DNA of 64,000 nucleotides from Sparassis latifolia (taxonomy: Eukaryota; Basidiomycota; Agaricomycetes; Polyporales; Sparassidaceae): the NCBI GenBank assembly GCA_018466975.1, contig CM031561.1, positions 4,216,001 to 4,280,000 on the forward strand, in the 5' to 3' direction. The position numbers and the translations under genes were made by a program. Shown here one piece after another: positions 45,568 through 57,520 of this stretch. Below the pieces are notes generated by a model, which searched no databases, had not been told where the DNA came from, and worked only from the letters and a program-made list of their open reading frames with translations. Every line of letters begins with the position of its first letter. The stretch's first letter is position 1.

Positions 45568-46914
45568 TCAGGGTTGGATCGCGATCTTGAGCGCGCCACG
45601 ACTATTCATCTTGTCGAGCGCGCCCTGGAAATTGTCGAGCTTGAAGACGTCCGTGACCTGCAGGACGGTCAGATGAGACGCATAGAAATAAGACAGGGGG
45701 AAGAAGGCCACTGACCATGCCCTTCACGTTGACTTTACCGCCGTCGAGGTAGGCTACCGCACGAGGGAAACAGTACGCCTGCGAGAACGACCCAAGGATC
45801 TGCACAATGCGAGCAACACATAAGAAGCTGGTCAGGGATCCCGAGAAAAATTCCCACCTTTATCTCGTCGCCGAAAATCTTGGACGGTGGCCAGTGCACC
45901 CTCGCCTTGTTCTCGTATACGCCGTAAATCATGAGGGTGCCGCCGCGGCGGACGTAGTTGATGCTGTCTTGCGCGACCTTCTCCACGCCGGTCGCCTCGA
46001 CGACGACGTCAAACCCATACGGGTTCTCCTTCAGCAGCTGCTCCCACTGCGGGCCGGGGCTCTGCCGGTCGAGCTCAACATACTCGTCCGCGGCATTTAG
46101 CTGCTTGGCAATGTCCATCTTGATACCCTTGTTCGCCGCGATCACAACCTTCTTCGCGCCGTTGAGCTTGAGCAGCTGCGCGAGAATGAGCCCGGTCGGG
46201 CCCGCGCCGAGGAGGAGGACGTCGATCCCGACTGGCGGGTTCAGCTTGTCAAGCCCATGGATCGCGCAGGCCGCCGGCTCGAGGAGGGTGGATTCTTCGT
46301 CCGTAAGGTTGTGAATCTTGTAGCACTTCCTTTGTGGGCTGTATCATCGTGTCAGCATGCATCACTGTCGCGAAAGTAGACTATATGCGCACTAGGCGAT
46401 GTATTCCGCGAACCCGCCGTCTAGGGTAACCCCGCGGGCATTGAAGCTCTCGCACAGTACGGGCTCGCCGCGGCGGCAGAAGAAGCAGTTGTCGCACTGC
46501 ACATACGTTAGCATATAGTCACCGATCTGCGCGTCTGACGATGTGGCTACTCACAGAAATGCCGACGTCGGCCACAATGCGGTCGCCGAGCTCGAAACCC
46601 TTGACTTCCTTGCCGATCTCGATGACCTTGCCAATGGCTTCGTGGCCGGGGATGAGCTACAGTGCATGGTTAGTGGCCTGGAATGGACGCGGTTCCCGAC
46701 CACTCACAGGGAACTTGGCGATGAACTCGCCGTCGTGGATGTGCGCATCGGTGCCGCAGACACCACAGCAGCTCACTGACGAAACCACGTTAAAGGAGTG
46801 CGTGACGACAGTACGAAGAATAGCACCTTTCAGGAGGAGCTCGTCGTCGCCGCACTTGGGGATTGGGACATGCCTTATCTCAAAGTTTTTAGGCTGGTGG
46901 CCGGTCAGAGTCAT
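45568..46914 (-). CDS. Zinc-dependent polyol dehydrogenase (D-arabinitol dehydrogenase-like)
   Basis: Minus-strand gene with several short introns, start 46914 ([20 protein letters not shown]), stop 45568 (GALKIAIQP). It belongs to the medium-chain dehydrogenase superfamily. Catalytic-zinc ligands are in CCGVCGTD and GHEAIGKV. Structural-zinc cysteines are in [15 protein letters not shown]. The coenzyme-binding fold carries [20 protein letters not shown]. The region [18 protein letters not shown] and [15 protein letters not shown] is typical of fungal D-arabinitol/sorbitol dehydrogenases, which interconvert sugar alcohols and ketoses. The exact polyol cannot be told from sequence. Confidence 0.88.
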
Positions 46915-48193
46915 TGCGATGAAGAATTAGGAAGCTCAAAGCACGCACGCTGTGATACCACAGCGCTTTCATTGTTCCTTCGGGCATGTTGGCTGGAGAA
47001 TATTTGTGTTAGGGGATATGGTGGTGATGGACCAACAAGCACGCGGACGAGATGGTGGTGGTTGAAGATGAAGAGGCGAAGACAAAGGAGTGAGGGGATA
47101 CTGATCTTTATCTGCAGACTCGCGCGCGTTCCGTGCCGCAGGACGACGGCCGGTCGCCGGGTGACATCATCTTCATCTGCTCCACAACGGGCATCGATGC
47201 GAGCGCTTGCCTCCGACTCGTTCAGCCTTCGATATCCTCGCCGGCGCGCGGCCGCCTCGGCGAAGCGAAATTCATTCTCGAGACGCGTCGCTCGTCCCGT
47301 GACCCATGTTATTATCCTTTTCGGGACATCCGCCACCTTTTTCTCCTCTGTCTCGCCGGATGTGATCACGGTGCAAGGCATTACTTCCCAGCGTCCTCTC
47401 GGCGTATCACCAACGGATGGAACTCCAGCAATATATTTACAAGGTCCGGAGAAGCTGAGGGACTAATGAAAGAACTTCCCGATCCAGTAGAGATTGGCGC
47501 CGTGTGAGAAGTTACATAGTCCGAAACAACGTAGCTCAATCCACGTTACTTGAATTTGAGTCAAACGCGACGAAAAACTCGTTCTCTCACTTCATATACA
47601 GTGAACCAACCCACTGCTCCGGGTCGGCGGGTCAAAGTTGGCACCAGTTTTTCAGAACCACCCATCGTTTCGTTCATGACTACAAGCCGGTACGGATCGA
47701 CGCATCCTTGGGTGAGACATACCTCGAAGTCATCATGCCGTACTCACAGTGATCACTATCAATGGCTCAGTAGTGCAATTGATTGACAGTATTGCCTGTG
47801 GGCTTTCCACATCATCCCTATAGCGCTGGGACCTTTTCTACACGGAAAGTTACATGTCTGAACTTGTCCTGACAATTTTTCAGCGATTTGATCAAGATTT
47901 GAGTGCGGCCGCAAGGGAGCAGCGACGCAAGTTTAGCAGAGCAGCTGCGTGCGTTCACGATCTTGGTATTACACAACCTTGTGTCGGATAATGACTGCAC
48001 AAAAGACTTCGTGAAATCGACCGACAACATCGAAAACACGGCGTACGCGAAAGCAAAAGAAATGGAGGCGCAGCAGCGCACCTCAAAATATCCATCCTAG
48101 AGAGGGGCGGTCCGCGTCAGCGACGGCGGGCCGCGTGAACATATGTCACATCATGCTTACCCACTCCGTTCAGAGCTAGACACCCCACAGCGG
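46915..48193. other. Upstream region of the polyol dehydrogenase; no supported gene
   Basis: Overlapping ORFs of 222 codons (plus) and 156 codons (minus) at 46.8-47.5 kb share a GC-rich stretch, but neither shows a domain, hydrophobic pattern or introns. Nothing else is visible to 48193. Confidence 0.45.
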
Positions 48194-48740
48194 TCAGGCT
48201 ACCACTCTCCCCACACCCTTCTTGGCGAGATCCCGGCTCCATTCGCGCAGGACGTGCTTCATCACTTTCCCGCTCGCTGTCTTCGGTATCTCTCCGGCCA
48301 CACCCTCTTCCCCCAGGAACCACACCCACGCCGGCGCGTTCTGGAATCCAAGTTTAAAACTCTGCCCTCAAAGCACACGCAGACCACGCACCTGTGGGTT
48401 CATCCCCGTCGACACCACCTTCCGCACCTCCGCTTTCGACATCGTGCTCTGCGGCTCCCGCACGATCCATGTCCCGACCACCTCGCCAAATCTCGCGTCC
48501 GGCACTGCGATTACGGCCGCTTCACGGATCGCCGAGTGCGCGCTCAGCACGTTCTCGATCTGCACAGGGAACAGGTTCTAGCGAAAGAAAAATGAGCGCC
48601 GCTGCTTGCGGGGATCTCGCAGAACCCACCTCACCGCCGCGGATGATGATATCCTGACATTAGAAAAATCTGGGTCAACTGAACTGACATGAAAATAACT
48701 GAAATATTTACCTTTATTCTGGCCACCACTATACAGATGC
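48194..48740 (-). pseudogene. Truncated acyl-CoA synthetase (AMP-binding enzyme C-terminal part)
   Basis: Three exon-like pieces on the minus strand read VARIKDIIIRGGE, then VQIENVLSAHSAIREAAVIAV and PDARFGEVVGTWI, then after an intron NAPAWVWFLGEEGV and GEIPKTASGKVMKHVLREW. This is the C-terminal lid domain of ANL-superfamily acyl-CoA synthetases, including the hinge (GRIKD-type) and the catalytic lysine in PKTASGKV. Introns with normal ends separate the pieces. Upstream of about 48740 the large N-terminal adenylation domain is absent and no continuation is seen, so this looks like a 5'-truncated copy. Confidence 0.8.
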
Positions 48741-50025
48741 AGTGTACGTCGTGAGCCAAGTGGGGGTCCTCCGGCCTCTCACCGCTAGTGTTCCGTCGCG
48801 CCTTCCTCGCGCTGCGCTATCTCCGATATTCTTTCTCTCGCACCTCATCACGTCGCAGCCTTGACCCTTTCGGAAGCGCGAGCATTGGCACCCGCTGGGC
48901 ATCCCCCCTGGCTATCTGATCTCCACCACCACTGGTCGGAGTACGAGGTATCTCCTGTACCATCGAAGGATAACGGCCTAGGGATCGTGGCGTCGTCAGT
49001 GCTATGGCATTCTGTGACAGAGTCGACGACAGCGGACCCAGGCTCTGCGTCGCATCTTCTCCAGGATTTTTGGAGGGATGCCGTGTTACTCACATTTAGC
49101 CTTGGATGTGCTAACATCAGCCGCTTGGAGAAACTAGACATCTCAGAAATTGATTGTCGTGACGATGTGTACGTGAAAGGTCTACGGGCAACCAGCAATT
49201 TATTTCCATAGAGAGTTATGTGCGGGGTATTCAACCTCACGATTGCTTTTAGCTTACAGTACGATTTCTCATATCACACTGAGTGATCCACCTACATCTG
49301 TCTCAGGAAACATCATAGGATGCAGCGCCAGAAAACATATTTATCTCGTCCGGGATAACACCGCCATACGAGCGGTGCGCCTACGATGAAGAGCTTTCAC
49401 CAACTAGCTAGAGCACGAGCACGGTGACAGACCGAAATGCTCAAAGAGGCGTTCGCAGACCTCCTTCCGGGTCCGTCCGTCCGTTGTATAGCTACCAAGA
49501 TAATCGGCATCGTCGTGTTACTGACAGTTTTTGAATCACTGCCCATATATATAAAGTGTGGTAGGCTTGACCCGAAAGCATGATAACGATTCATGACACA
49601 GGCACATGAAACCCCAGGTCCTGAAGGTTCTTGTCGGCAGTTTGTGTTTGACTGAACGATACATATGAAAACATACATGTATCCTTTGTGATCGAATGAC
49701 CACTTGAAACGCTCTCGTATACATGGAGGACAGTAAGTTGGTCGAAACAAAAGTCATGCGGCGGGCAGTCGCGGTTTCGAACTCCCTCGTGGATCAGAAT
49801 TGGAATGTGTCGTAGTCCTGCATGGTACTTGACAGTACTGTAAAGATATGAAAGGCAATACAAACAGGAAATCAAGGCCGAGAAGAGTATCTAGACGTGT
49901 CAAAACGCGCAGCTAAGATACAAGGAATCAACAGCTATCACAAGCACCAGTACTGCGACCGTCATGAAGAGATTGTACTGACGCACTATATCAACACTGC
50001 GATCTTGACAACTGTGGTAGCCCAG
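48741..50025. other. 1.3-kb stretch without a supported gene
   Basis: ORFs of 116 (plus, 48861-49211) and 130 codons (minus) overlap each other without recognisable content. Confidence 0.45.
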
Positions 50026-51512
50026 TTAATTCCTCAAAAAGTCATGTAGCCAAGGATCTCTCAGTAACTCTTTTGCCGTCTTACGATTCTCTGGCAGCCA
50101 CTGCAACATGCCACGGGCAAATTTGAGGAAAAGCGCCTTCTCCTCGCCCTCTAGAACAGTAACAGATTCGTCCAAACTCCGATGATCTCGGACCAGGTGG
50201 TCATATTTGAATTCTCCTGCGCATCACAGCACGCACCCCCAGAGTCAGCTTCGCATCGATATTTCGTAAATATGCAACGGCGCGCACCATTATCATCAAA
50301 GAAACAATGAGCCAATTTTGCTCTACCTAGAAAGTCCTTTGGCGGAGGTCCCAGCAGTGCGATGAGCTCTGCAAGATGGCCTTCACGAGTATACTCCTTC
50401 TCCGCGCCCACGCAAAGTGTGTCACCTTGGAGTAAGTCCCATAGCTAAAATCCAAGTCCATGTAGTAGCGTGCGTCAGACACATCTCTCTGAAGACGTAC
50501 CATCATTCCGAAATTCCATATATCTACACTATACGACCATGGGATACCCATAACAACTTCCGGGGCGCGATACTGGTTCACCTGAATAAAATCTTCAAGT
50601 AGCTCCTGCCCGTCGCCACGATATGAATGATCGAAATCTGCTATCTTCGGAGGTCCTGGAGGTGTCTTCGGAGGGCCCACGTCGAATCTCGAGAGATATA
50701 TCGTTCGGTCAGTGGTGACCTTCCTAGAGGAGGGATGCTCTGCTTCATCCTTCACAGCCCGATCAAGAAGAGATATATCCTCAAGCCCAAACAGGATGTT
50801 CTCAGGTTTGAGATCTTGAGCGGCGAGTTGAGCAATCTCAATCAACATGGTAACCGTAAACGCACCAGTATGAATTATATGACACTCTGAGTGGAGGTAG
50901 TCTAGGCCATGCAAGACCGCTTGCAATATCGCCTTGAGCGTCGAGGGAGTGTATTTACCACCGGTACGAAGTTGCATCATCCACAGAGGTTCCCTGAGGG
51001 GTTCGTACACGAGGCAGTAGTGATGACCATGCGGTCCTTCTATCTCAAAAGAATCGAGCATTGTCCTTACACACTGCCTCCCCAGGTGTGCGGGATTCGC
51101 AGTCGCTATATGGCGCAAAAGCTCCATCTCGCGCAGGGCGGCGGCCCTGAAAAGTCTGTCGTTTCTGGTGACCTTTATCGCCACATACCGATCGTGTTGC
51201 CACCACCACCTGCCAAAGATATTAATCGAAGCCGCATGGCCAACAACACGCGACAGATACCTACCGCCGGGTGTCCCGCGCCAACCATACAGTAGCGCCC
51301 CTCCCGTACCCAAGTTTGAACGCAACCTGGTACACGCCACCAAGTACCTCGCCAAGTCGCACAGGGTAGTATGCCTGCGGGTTGTATTCATCCTGTCTCT
51401 CTTCTTCAATGAGTTCATCTGACGGCAGCAAAGTGGCCTTGGCTGAAGAGACCGTGGAGAGAGATCTCGTAAATCTGGCAGTTGAAGCAAATCTGAGCGT
51501 CGGTAAACGCAT
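50026..51512 (-). CDS. SRPK-like serine/threonine kinase
   Basis: Minus-strand gene with start 51512 and stop 50026 (WLHDFLRN). The N-terminus (MRLPTLRFASTARFTRSLS) is basic and Ser-rich. Kinase motifs in order: GYGRGATVWLARD (Gly-loop), YVAIKVT (Lys), LREPLWMM hinge area, LHSECHIIHTDLKPENILF (catalytic loop split by an intron), KIADFDHSY where DFG is expected, YRAPEVVMG (APE), and a C-terminal ENRKTAKELLRDPWL. HTDLKPEN and the large insert before the activation segment are typical of the SR-protein-kinase-like family expanded in Agaricomycetes. DFD instead of DFG may affect Mg coordination. Biological substrate unknown. Confidence 0.85.
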
Positions 51513-52228
51513 CGTGAAGAGAGCGTCCTGTGAAGTGCGGCAGAATGCAGGGCGCTGGATGATCTTCCGGGACGAGGTGGTTGATTAGTCTTTATTGATC
51601 GCGAGTTTGGACGGGAGTGCGCCACAACATGGTTGTTTGTTCTGGGAAATTGGTGGTAATATTTCTACCGGATCGGTTTTTCCATAAATGAAACTCATTC
51701 ACGCCACGCTTTGGCGGAGAAAAAGGTGGTGTGCGAGGCCGAGATGGCATGGACAGAGGTAGGCTCATAGATACAGCCTCTAGTTACCTGCAGGAAGACA
51801 GTCGTTCCTTTGTAATAGAGGCTGAGATCATTACCGATGACCCGCTGAGAAGTCCCCCGTGGGAAACCGGACTTTGAACGATGCCGACGGCAATTCGACG
51901 CACGAATCTTTAGCGCTCAAGTCGCGTGCAGCCACAGGCGCGTCTTACCTGTGTACAAGCTTCGCGTGCTGTAAAAAGTTCTCACGGCGACGGTTCCACC
52001 TACTGACGACATCCAGGATGATGGCGACATATTCGGATCTGTACATATGGGCCCTCAGGTACTCAGCCGATCCTTCAGTCTTCCGCAGATATCCCAGCCT
52101 GCCAGTGGCTATCCGTATCATTTTATTCATCGTGAGGATGTCACCACACTAACGTCGGATGATTCTCATAAGCCTTATGTATAGATTTATCTCCTGGTGT
52201 AAATACTCAGGATGATAGTGAGTTCGGG
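51513..52228. other. Intergenic, no gene seen
   Basis: Upstream region of the kinase gene. Short ORFs only. Confidence 0.45.
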
Positions 52229-52981
52229 ATGCACTCGAGGTCACGGAGCTTAGCGGAATCGGAGTCAGGGACTCAGGACAACTCGGAAATTTCACGAGGT
52301 CGCGCGCATGTGCACAATGGCCTGCATGTTAAGCTATGCACGACGGAAATGCACGGAGGTTACACAGCATCACTTTACCCCGCTCGATCTAGTCCAGTTT
52401 CGCCGACGCGTTCGCGCGCGCCTTTGAATCTGCTCATCCCGCAAGTGTCTACATATGCAGTTCAGCACCGCTCAAACACAGTTGCTCCATATGGCATTCA
52501 GAGGCCGCCGTGGCCTTCCCCATCCTATAGTGTCCCTTCTACACCATTTTTTACGCCTTCACCGGCATCGTCTGTAATATCCATGCAACCTCGGGTCCCA
52601 GTCACTCCCATGGCACGGTCTCCCTTGCCTAGCAGCTTCCCACACACAGAGTCTCCGTTTGAACCCATCCTATCATCTAGGCCACTCGTAGAGCTACAGA
52701 TTCCGGTTGCCGCATCACTGCCACCACGCGTACCTTCAAGTATTGAACTCAGATTCATCGAGAATATCTTCGAGGGTCTGAAGCACAAGAAGACTGGCGA
52801 ACTGCTCCAGCAGATCTCAGCTTACCAGGCAAAACAGTGGACCAACCTGGTCACCGTTGAAGACCGCCTCCTCGTTATGATTCGCTGCATGCGCCAAGCA
52901 GGCTTAGCAGCACGATGGGCGAAGCACGAAGTTCTCCTCATTGTATGCGAGATCCGCCTGACGTGGACAGCGTGTGAGTGA
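52229..52981 (+). CDS. Ser/Pro-rich ORF of 250 codons, uncertain
   Basis: An unbroken plus-strand ORF with a Ser/Arg N-terminus, a long Pro/Ser/Thr-rich middle (for example PPWPSPSYSVPSTPFFTPSP) and a helical Leu-rich C-terminus (IENIFEGLKHKKTGELL, then VEDRLLVMIRCMRQAG). No family recognised. Its last 78 bases overlap the 3' end of the helicase pseudogene in antisense, and its C-terminal codons from about 52790 may simply mirror the former helicase tail. It could be a real gene of a disordered protein; coding status unproven. Confidence 0.35.
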   Translation: MHSRSRSLAESESGTQDNSEISRGRAHVHNGLHVKLCTTEMHGGYTASLYPARSSPVSPTRSRAPLNLLIPQVSTYAVQHRSNTVAPYGIQRPPWPSPSYSVPSTPFFTPSPASSVISMQPRVPVTPMARSPLPSSFPHTESPFEPILSSRPLVELQIPVAASLPPRVPSSIELRFIENIFEGLKHKKTGELLQQISAYQAKQWTNLVTVEDRLLVMIRCMRQAGLAARWAKHEVLLIVCEIRLTWTACE

Positions 52982-54268
52982 TGGGTTGTACCACTGGAGG
53001 ACCACCGAAGGCAGTTTCGCACATCGCAGTACATCTTCTTTGGCTTGCTTCCCTTTGACAGAGTCTTGTGGAACCTCGCGGACCCATGTCGGTGCGAACG
53101 TATAAGCGACCACACTCGAGCCGTCACGGCCTGCGCGACAGATCTGCTGTTTAAGGTTCTCGAAGGTAGGACACAAGCCGAAGATTACAACTCGTCTGAT
53201 GGAGGGGACATCGAAGCCGTACGTACAGGTGTCTGTGCAGACACCAATGCGCAGAATGGAGCCATCGGTGAGTTCCTGTACGAAACGTTGTCGGTACGTC
53301 GCAGGCATCAATGAGTTGTAGAGTTTAATGATCTTGTTGCGATGAGGTACTGCTTCAGGGATAAGGCGATCGAGAAAAGACATGATTTTGTAGCCGAGCT
53401 CGATAGTCTGGCAAAAGATCAGAGTTGTCGTGATATCGGTGGGGGAAGCCATCTCCAGGGGTATCAGGAAGCTGATGTCGAGGAAGTCCGTGCCAGAGAC
53501 AGCATGCTCGAAGAACCGCGGGATATATTTGATGTTGGAGCAGTCAAGCGAGTACGAGCATTGACATAGTGCCCAGGTTGGAAGCCCAGATTTTCAGCGA
53601 GAACCAGAGTCCGAGATGGAGTCGCGTGCCAGTGAGCGCTGCCCAAACTGTCGAGCTGACAAGATAGCGCGCATAGTCTTGATGGACTTGAAGATCTCGA
53701 TCCACTCGCCACTCTGTTCGTCGGCGAGGTGGGCCGTCAGCGAAGAACCAGCAGACAAGACTCTTGACAGCTTGCTGCGACAGCAGGCTACGAACGCGTT
53801 TTGACCGGAGCATCTGAGGGCTCATGATGGCGAGACGAACGTCCTCTCCGCTGACAAGCTCGGCCAGAAGATCGCGATTGTTGTGGTATGCTTCTCTCAT
53901 AGTGTCTTCGTTGATAGCCAGTGCGCGAATTCCGTGGCTATTGGCCACAGTTTCCTATACTCAAGGTCAGAATGAAACTACTGTCGGTGTGCTTGTCAGC
54001 ACAACAGTACCTGCTGTAATGCTAGCAATTTAGTAGGCACAATCATGAGAGCTATTCCTATCTTCATCTGGGCTTGTGCAGCCAGTAGCGGAGCATGCAT
54101 AACCGTCGTCTTCCCCTGGCCCGGCGCAATGACGAGGAACAGATCCTTGCCGCGGATGAGGTCCATGCCATGGCGTAGCTGGAAATCGCGAACCGAGGGA
54201 ACTCCGCACTTCTGAACGATCAGCGACTCGAGCCATTCTGAAGAGCCTTCTGCAGGTATGATGGACAT
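52904..54268 (-). pseudogene. Frameshifted RecQ-like DNA helicase relic
   Basis: The N-terminal part has a Walker A motif in FLVIAPGQGKTTVMHAPLLAA and ALMIVPTKLLALQQ. After it the coding trail changes frame repeatedly: LVCWFF, then AHLADEQSGEWIEIFKSIKT in another frame, TVWAALTGT in the first, SRTLVLAENLGFQPGHYVNAR in a third, then YSLDCSNIKYIPRFFEHAV and LIFCQTIELGYKIMSFLDRL with GLCPTFENLKQQICRAGRDG (the QxxxRxGR motif VI). At least four frame changes mean it cannot be translated whole. RecQ-like helicases of this kind are multicopy in Agaricomycetes. Confidence 0.82.
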
Positions 54269-55891
54269 AGAGAACGGCGTGGATTACAGCTACGTAGCAT
54301 ACATACACAGTTGACGCGACTGACATCTCTGCCACTGACGCGTTTTGGGAATTATAGTTTAGTGCCGATGACGCAGCCGTCCCTTCCGCTGTCTGGCACG
54401 TAGCTCAAAAACTCCCACGGGGGTCTTCTCAGTGGGCTCCCGGATAATGATCCTAGACTAGGACAGAGGCTGCGTCGACTGCTATGTATCGTCCCAAAGC
54501 ACGAGTTTGACTGAGTGCAGTCGACACCGTCGCATTCAACTAAGTGCAAACACCACGAATCCAACAGGAACTACGTTTCAGGCATCCATTCGAGTCACTT
54601 GCAGTACTGGTACTACTAGTAGTATATTTCCTCCGATATCCGATATCCGAATCGAGATGCGAACGAACACACTGCGTCCGCCCCAGAAGTAACCCCGAAA
54701 GATGGGAGTCCGCCCAGCAAACTTGTGATACTGTCAAATCGGCTAGTGGAACCCTTATATTGAGGCCATGCCTTGCGGGTCTCCAAGCCTGGGGAACACA
54801 ATTGCGTACGAGCTAAAGATAATTAAGCCTAGGCGAGAAGATGATATAGTTGCCGAATGGACGGTGATGCATATCCATCAATCAGTGCTGTGGCAAATTC
54901 TGACGAGCGATGCGATTGAGCACCGGCGCGCAGCATACACATCCACATACATGTCCACATAGTCAAGACCCCAGACACAGAGATTAGTTATACGCGCCAG
55001 CGGAACCGACGGACGTGCATTCCCAAGTTCCAACAGCCAATTTTTTCTTGGCGGCCATGGGATCGAGCTAGATGTAATCGATGATCTCAGCGGGACGAGA
55101 ACACGACAGCCATGAGTAACATCCCAAATGAGCGAGCGGGTGAAAAAGCCCCTGCCTTGTGAGTCACGTCACGCCCCAATAAATCGTCGGGACAGCGAGC
55201 TGTTCTGGCTTTCCATACTGCAAATACCAGCATCACATTTCACGGGCACGGTGCTGCAGGAATAATATTGTGATGTCGCGAGAAATTTTATGAGAGATTT
55301 GAGCGGATATCAGCAGCTCACGTTGCATGAAGTGAGTCCGAAGTCATTACCAATTGCGAGGACGAGTCATTGTGTACCTCTTCGACCGTAGCATGAGGCG
55401 ACTGATGGAAAACAAATACCACAGATGAGTCGATATGAAAGACCCAAGATCGGATAAACTGAGTCAGGGACACGGTGAGAGCCTTCTCGTAGAATGGAAG
55501 TCTCAACATTCTCGAGCATTTGGACTAGTCCAAGAAGATGGGCCAGAGATGATATAGATCATGAACTGGCACACACAAGATTCGTGGACACGATCTCTAG
55601 TGACATTCAGACCACCAGATGCAGCTCCCTTGGCATTTCTGGCGAGAAATAGCGGTCCGAACATCACTAGGGAAGGCAGGGCAAGAGAACTAAGCAAGAG
55701 AATTGCAGGACGGCCCGAAACTAGTCAGCATCACACCTGTACGCAACGTGAATGTCGGCGGTCCGAAAGACACCCCACCCTCGTGTATAAGAAGGTGCTC
55801 ACCTATCCTATACCTCTTCATCGCCCGCAAATATCTCTCGAGCATCCCTGGGCACTCTACGTTACTCTCAGACCTTCATCGACGCCGCACA
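54269..55891. other. 1.6-kb stretch without a supported gene
   Basis: No ORF with domain or splice evidence. The region lies between the helicase relic and a small two-exon gene. Confidence 0.45.
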
Positions 55892-56305
55892 ATGAGAGGC
55901 TTTCATAGTACAGTGCGACAGCTTTTAAACTGGACATACAAAGGCACATCTGCACGCTACCGGACCGTCGAGCAGAACGTGGAGATAGCCGTCAGTACTA
56001 TACCCAAGTTGCGCGACTTGATCGTGACAGCGGAAGTCCAGTGAGTACTTCGTGTTATGATGTAACTGAGGCTGAGCTGATGTCCTTCAAGGGGTGACAT
56101 GCACACCTCGGCAAAGGATCCTGAAAAGAGGATCACCGCAAAGCTCCTTGATGGGCTGGGCAAAGCTGTAGTCTCCGTTCACTCGTATGCCAATGGCGCA
56201 GTGATATTTTCACGGGCGTCGTTCAATGAGGAAGCGAGGAAGTATGGGGTCTCCGGGATACCTGATGACGAGAATGCGGGTACGGGCGCAGGCGGAAGCC
56301 AGTAG
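55892..56305 (+). CDS. Small two-exon protein, unknown (possible mitochondrial targeting)
   Basis: Exons 55892-56040 and 56092-56305, joined by a 51-nt GT-AG intron (GTGAGT ... CAAG), give 120 aa with consistent phase. The N-terminus MRGFHSTVRQLLNWTYKG is basic and amphipathic, as in mitochondrial presequences. A helical segment VEQNVEIAVSTIPKLRDLIV follows, then KRITAKLLDGLGKAVVSVHS. The end is Gly/Asp-rich. I do not recognise a family. The clean intron argues for a real gene. Confidence 0.55.
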
Positions 56306-57520
56306 CCGGCACGAAGAGAACTAGATATTGACCTCTCGATGTACGCTATGATCTGCGAAAGCGAGTGCGAGTGCGAGTGTAATCAGTGATGTATCCTTGG
56401 ACCTGCCAGGGCGAGTAAGAACACAAAGGTAATCAGTATCACGAGAGTTTGAGGCAGTCTGCAACTAACCCGAGAAGACCTGATAATCGTTTGTTTCGCT
56501 AGACTGTGTCAGGACGTCAGAATCCATGCGCCTTAGAGCTTCTGCTCATAACGCTGTCATTCGCATCGAGGATCAAATGCGTCGACGACTCATCGGCGCA
56601 TCGAAAATGGTCTCTAGTATTGCATTTCTGCCTTCACTAATGTTTGGCTGATTTGTAAGATGAATTGGAGAAATGCAGATCATCTCCTCGGATTGCAAGC
56701 CACTAGGACCACAGTGCCTCTGTTCCACAGCTCACTTGGTATTCTTCCACAGACTGTTACGTTGTTGTGCAGCCTTTGTCATCGAGCCTGCAATCTTTCC
56801 TCTTGCCCAGAGCAGTGCAATAAGGATCGGGATGTTATTAGACCATGGCAATATCCATAAGCCACGTACAGATTGGTATAGTGGCATTGCTGAATGAAGG
56901 ACTAGGATCTTGGCGAAGAGATTCAATGTAGGCTTCGGGCTACCGAATGCGAACAAAACAGTCACCCAGGCAGAGCGAACGGAGAGGACACTCACCCTAC
57001 AGGTGCACCCGTCGAGCCATGCTAGAATGCCATCGACAGGCCGAGGTGCCGCGCAGTGTGTGACGCAGCAGGCTGATAGTGCTCGCGTGCCTCGTTCGCG
57101 AGGCTAAACAACCCAAATAAAATGAACACATGGATCTGCAGCCAGATGATGGAGAAGAACAAGACGCAGTGCACCTCGAACATGCCAGAACACGGCTATG
57201 TACTGCAAGATGCGCGAGAACTCGAAGTGCATGTCTGCGAGCCCCTTCCACAGGTAGATCAGACTCGTGGCAGGGTAGTGGACATCGGCATCGCCGAAGC
57301 GGACCAAGAGGCCTAGGGATATCTCTGTAACAGCGATGCCCATGAGCCAAGAGCAGCGGTTGATACTCAGGTTCATGATAGCACTGAATGATACAGGCTA
57401 CGAACCAAAACTATGGAGCTCAGTTCCAACAGGTTACTGAGTCCGCAAACATTGAAAGTCCATAGATGCTCTAAAATATGAAGAAAGCTAGGCTCGAAAC
57501 CAGCCGCCTCGTATACTATA
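56306..57520. other. Flank of the Helitron; weak minus-strand membrane-protein ORFs
   Basis: Minus-strand ORFs at 57376-57104 and 56995-56732 are hydrophobic (EISLGLLVRFGD, LVLLHHLAAD, NIPILIALLWARG) and might be exons of a decayed multi-pass membrane protein. I could not join them with confidence. The Helitron 5' end at 57521 closes this stretch. Confidence 0.3.

Noticed and set aside
46798..47466. 222-codon plus-strand ORF upstream of the polyol dehydrogenase
   Set aside because: Starts inside the dehydrogenase first exon in antisense and shows no protein features.
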